From: Desulfamplus sp.
Lineage (GTDB): Bacteria > Desulfobacterota > Desulfobacteria > Desulfobacterales > Desulfobacteraceae
Reading direction: 5' to 3'
DNA: 8,258 nt
Assembly: GCA_015232935.1 (NCBI GenBank)
Contig: JADFYT010000096.1
Coordinates: 1 to 8,258, forward strand
Shown here: in pieces, positions 5,753 to 8,258 of the stretch
Layout: every line of letters starts with the position of its first letter
Position numbering within the stretch: the stretch's first letter is position 1
The notes under the pieces: model-generated
Seen by the model: only the letters and a program-made list of their open reading frames with translations
What the model was told of the DNA's origin: nothing
Databases searched by the model: none
Position numbers and translations under genes: made by a program

Positions 5753-7042
5753 TCATCTTCCGCCGGCTCCCCACAACTTCATAAGTGTTTCCAGGTAGTG
5801 TGACTGCATCTGTCTGCTGGCCATGGCCTGCTTGACCGGAGGCAGTCTCAGGATAACGCCAAAAACAGCAGCAAGAGCACGATGGTGATATGCTACGTGA
5901 TTGTCAAAAAACAGGTTTTGGAGTTTGCCACGCTCAATAGCCATCAACACCGAGCGGTGGCTGAATGTAAGAGGCGTGACCACCCGTTCGGGGCGTGATT
6001 CCAGAGATATGGCACTTGCGGGGCAAACCTTCGCACATATTCCGCAACCCAGACAAATTTCAGGATGCGGTTTTGCTTTTTTCTTCTTGATATGTTGAGG
6101 ATCATTGGCTGATACAAGTGACATGGCTTCGACCGGGCAAACTTCGACACATCTGGTGCATCCGCTGCATTGATATTGATCTATCGTCGGGATGAAACTG
6201 GTGGTGTGAACAGGACGCATAAGGCCGAATTTGCGTGCGGCAATCAATGCCTCGCAGCAACACCCGCAACAGTTGCAGATAAAATTAACCCGCTGCCTTA
6301 CATTATCTCCGAACTGAACAAGGTTATGATCATAAGCTGTCAGCAGCAGAGCCATACATTCAGAAACATCAACCTGTCTTGCGAACCCATGTTTTATCAA
6401 TGACCGTGCCGCACTGTTGAAGGTCATGCATATATCCATTGGCCTGTTGCAAACTTTTCCTATATGCTTCATTTTATGGCGGCAGTAACATATGCTTATC
6501 CCTATATGCGAGGCACTGCCTATTACCTTGCTTGCTCTTTCATGATCCAGTACAACCAGGGCATTTTCTGTGGAAAGTACCGATTCGTTTACAAAAACAC
6601 GTCCAAGTTGTGTTTTTCCCGTGGTAAACAGCTCTTTTATAAAATCTTCTTCCACATTCATGTACTGATAATAAAGTTCGGCCAGCAATTTCTGGTCAAC
6701 GTCATTTCGGATACGCATCATTGAAAATTCAAAAAAACCGGCCATAGGAGGGGGCAGGGCGTAAAGCCGCTTATTGTTTTCCCACAGATCAACCAGTATT
6801 GCCCTTTGAGCCAGTTCGTCAAGTATCTTGCGGGCATGCACCAGATCTTTTTTCCAGATGCTTGCGGCCTTTTGTGCGGTAAAAGGCTTTACAGGCAAAA
6901 CCGCCATCAGTTGTGCCTCCTTTTCGCTGACAAGTATCTTGAGAATTTTAAACAGCAATTCAGACGGTGGTGCTCCCTGGGGAAAACGGTTTAAACGCTC
7001 ACCAAGTCTTTGGTATGCAGATTCAAGTTTATGATGTGCCAT
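5753..7042 (-). CDS. Winged-helix-like N-terminal plus double [4Fe-4S] ferredoxin-domain protein
   Basis: A 429-residue cytoplasmic protein with no signal peptide or membrane segment. ATG at 7042-7040 is preceded by GGTGA with 6-base spacing. Residues about 25-110 look like a winged-helix fold (PFTAQKAASIWKKD, then a helix, then LYALPPPMAGFFEFS). The middle holds two further cysteine clusters: C185, C187, C198 and C205 (ICYCRHKMKHIG, then PMDICMTF), and C256, C258, C259, C261, C262, C263 (ICNCCGCCC). The C-terminal part has two classic ferredoxin motifs, C292-x2-C295-x2-C298-x3-C302-P and C330-x2-C333-x2-C336-x3-C340-P, predicting two [4Fe-4S] clusters. I recognise the architecture as an uncharacterised family of anaerobes, annotated only as 4Fe-4S protein. 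Electron transfer and redox sensing are both possible. It converges on the AGPS-like gene with 7 bp between stops, so it is probably a separate transcription unit, perhaps with the MscS gene upstream. Confidence 0.85.
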   Translation of the reverse strand: MAHHKLESAYQRLGERLNRFPQGAPPSELLFKILKILVSEKEAQLMAVLPVKPFTAQKAASIWKKDLVHARKILDELAQRAILVDLWENNKRLYALPPPMAGFFEFSMMRIRNDVDQKLLAELYYQYMNVEEDFIKELFTTGKTQLGRVFVNESVLSTENALVVLDHERASKVIGSASHIGISICYCRHKMKHIGKVCNRPMDICMTFNSAARSLIKHGFARQVDVSECMALLLTAYDHNLVQFGDNVRQRVNFICNCCGCCCEALIAARKFGLMRPVHTTSFIPTIDQYQCSGCTRCVEVCPVEAMSLVSANDPQHIKKKKAKPHPEICLGCGICAKVCPASAISLESRPERVVTPLTFSHRSVLMAIERGKLQNLFFDNHVAYHHRALAAVFGVILRLPPVKQAMASRQMQSHYLETLMKLWGAGGR

Positions 7043-7053
7043 AATTTTTCACC

Positions 7054-7162
7054 ATTAAACCTTTTGCGCAAAGTCTTCGCACAATCTTGTACACTTGACC
7101 AGGAAAATGCATTCTGATTTTCATGGTTCAGGGTGGCCACGCAACGGCCATGAAGGTTTAAT
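7054..7162. repeat. Nested inverted repeats in the MscS / Fe-S gene spacer
   Basis: Perfect 10-bp arms ATTAAACCTT (7054-7063) and AAGGTTTAAT (7153-7162) enclose 89 bp. Overlapping the right arm is a second inverted repeat, TTCATGG (7120-7126) and CCATGAA (7148-7154), whose loop contains the 8-bp palindrome GTGGCCAC (7133-7140). No T-run follows on either strand to suggest a terminator. The left arm lies just upstream of the start of the Fe-S protein gene. Confidence 0.5.
7063..7072. promoter_or_regulatory. Perfect 10-bp palindrome TTTGCGCAAA, possible operator
   Basis: The palindrome is centred about 25 bp upstream of the ATG of the Fe-S protein gene, just outside its Shine-Dalgarno (GGTGA). 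This is where a dimeric repressor could sit, but no clear -35/-10 pair is visible on the minus strand, so an operator role is only a suggestion. Confidence 0.25.
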
Positions 7163-7242
7163 CTTCCGGTTGCCGGTATCACGCTGCCGATCTATTGCGT
7201 CTTCCCGTTGGTGGTTATATCTTCCGGGGTTCAGGGTTGCCA
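7125..7242. repeat. Echoes of the MscS gene's 3' end in the spacer
   Basis: GGTTCAGGGTTGCCA (7228-7242), which encodes the last residues (GNPEP) of the channel gene on the minus strand, recurs as GGTTCAGGGTGGCCA at 7125-7139 (14 of 15 identical). The adjoining ATCTTCCGG (7219-7227) recurs at 7161-7169, followed directly by TTGCC. The copies look like decayed partial duplications of the gene tail. Confidence 0.5.
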
Positions 7243-8258
7243 TAATGGACAGTAATCTGGTTAAAAGGAATGCCCCAGTTGTATTTGTTGCACGCATCCA
7301 CAATCATTCTTTGGATTGCTCTGCCTATCGACAGACTGTCCGAAGCCCATTTCCCGGACCATACGGTTATTATCAGCAGATCCAGAGATGAAGCTCCGGC
7401 CTCTTTAAACTGCACTGTCAGTTCAACTATATCTTTTCCGTATGGCTCCCTGGTCAGTTCTGTTTCCAGGAACTCTCTTAATTTGTCCGGAATTTCACGT
7501 GTGATAAGCTGCTGATGTTCGTAATCAAATCCAAACGTGATAAAAACACCAAAAGTGTTGATGGAAAGGTTAATTGGATTCAGACCTAAAAATGTTGATG
7601 TCTCAAAGGTTTTACGACACCCTCCCATTGTATCAAGAATAACCTGCTCTGGTGTCTGCACTAACACGGTTCCGATTGTCTGGTCAGACAGCCTTACAAC
7701 ATGGCCCTCTTCACAGGGAAACCATGGCTCGTCCTTATGAAATGGACGGGATTGCAATCCAAACACTTCTCGAATCGGGACACGTATGAGTCCGCCCTTG
7801 AGAGATGGATTATAAAATTTTGTATATATGTTTAATGATTTAACCTCCCAGGGAAGGCTGTTGAAAATTACCCGCTCACCCTCTCTGACCGTGCTCAGAT
7901 TGAGTAAAAGCTTGATCTGCTCCCAGAACATGGGCAATGCTTCTCTTGCTGTCCAGCCAATTCCGACCAGGAAGATCAGAGCAAGGCCAAGAAGAACCCA
8001 GTCCCCAGAGACATAGAGGACAATCAAAAGTGCAACGGTAGCTATGATAAATGTCATGATATGATAAACAACATCAGCTACACGAATAAAAAACGGGCGA
8101 TTTTCGGGCCTGTCAAGGTTAGCTGCTTTATATACCGCTCTGTAAAAGTAGCGCATTGCCAGAAATACCATGATAAATGCTAACAGGGAGAGGATAAGGC
8201 TCAATCCACGGCTTTTGAAGAACTCCTTTAAGATAGTTTGAGTTGATTTGAAAAGTGA
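7215..8258 (-). CDS. MscS-family mechanosensitive channel (5' end outside window)
   Basis: An inner-membrane, small-conductance mechanosensitive channel-type protein. The frame is open to the right edge, and 18 further codons upstream of the TTG at 8204-8202 contain no stop, so that TTG is probably internal. Counting from it, three hydrophobic segments lie at about 1-23, 45-67 and 69-103, as in the MscS core. They are followed by the beta-domain signature VREGERVIFNSLPWEVKSLNIYT (106-128) and RVPIREVFG, then an alpha/beta cytoplasmic domain ending in IPFNQITVHYG, typical of MscS C-termini. The third helix lacks the regular Gly/Ala packing and the QGSLSNLAAG-like stretch of E. coli MscS. A long N-terminal extension with more membrane helices may lie outside the window. 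It is transcribed toward the Fe-S protein gene (172-bp spacer); no functional link to it is evident. Confidence 0.85.
   Translation of the reverse strand, partial: SLFKSTQTILKEFFKSRGLSLILSLLAFIMVFLAMRYFYRAVYKAANLDRPENRPFFIRVADVVYHIMTFIIATVALLIVLYVSGDWVLLGLALIFLVGIGWTAREALPMFWEQIKLLLNLSTVREGERVIFNSLPWEVKSLNIYTKFYNPSLKGGLIRVPIREVFGLQSRPFHKDEPWFPCEEGHVVRLSDQTIGTVLVQTPEQVILDTMGGCRKTFETSTFLGLNPINLSINTFGVFITFGFDYEHQQLITREIPDKLREFLETELTREPYGKDIVELTVQFKEAGASSLDLLIITVWSGKWASDSLSIGRAIQRMIVDACNKYNWGIPFNQITVHYGNPEPRKI

Noticed and set aside
7095..7123. TTGACC as a plus-strand -35 element
   Set aside because: There is no acceptable -10 at 16-18 bp and no plus-strand gene downstream.
8202..8204. TTG as the true start of the MscS gene
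   Set aside because: The frame remains open to the window edge and the upstream residues (ILKEFFKSRG) read naturally into the first helix, so the gene is treated as partial.

Overview
The window looks like chromosomal DNA of an anaerobic Desulfobacterota-type bacterium (sulfate-reducer-like 'deltaproteobacterium'). This rests on moderate GC content, GTG/TTG starts, a cytoplasmic double-[4Fe-4S] protein with a winged-helix-like N-terminus, and the overall gene style. It is an inference; no marker gene is present. I see no tRNA, rRNA, CRISPR array, transposase or phage gene.

Left two thirds, + strand (1-5745): a run of four genes. First is the C-terminal part of a FadR-like GntR-family regulator (cut by the left edge). 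It is followed by an FAD-dependent glycerol-3-phosphate dehydrogenase (GlpD/GlpA family) with an unusual 50-residue serine-rich linker. Next are an FGGY-family sugar/polyol kinase and an FAD enzyme that closely resembles alkyldihydroxyacetonephosphate synthase (AGPS), the enzyme that makes the ether bond of ether lipids. The spacers are 93, 81 and 136 bp, and each holds unusual structure: a triplicated ribosome-binding/start module, a bulged stem-loop, and two tandem hairpin repeats with a compensatory base-pair change. The regulator family (acyl-CoA sensing in E. coli FadR), the G3P/DHAP enzyme, the kinase and the AGPS homologue together suggest a glycerol-based ether-lipid module, for either synthesis or salvage/breakdown of alkylglycerols.

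Right third, - strand (5753-8258): a 429-residue iron-sulfur protein converges on the AGPS-like gene with only 7 bp between stop codons. Upstream of it lies the 3' part of an MscS-type mechanosensitive channel gene cut by the right edge. Their 172-bp spacer holds nested inverted repeats, two short palindromes, and degraded-looking echoes of the last codons of the channel gene.

The main candidates for something undescribed are the FadR-GlpD-FGGY kinase-AGPS gene set, the microsatellite-encoded poly-serine linker inside GlpD, and the triple start module in front of it.
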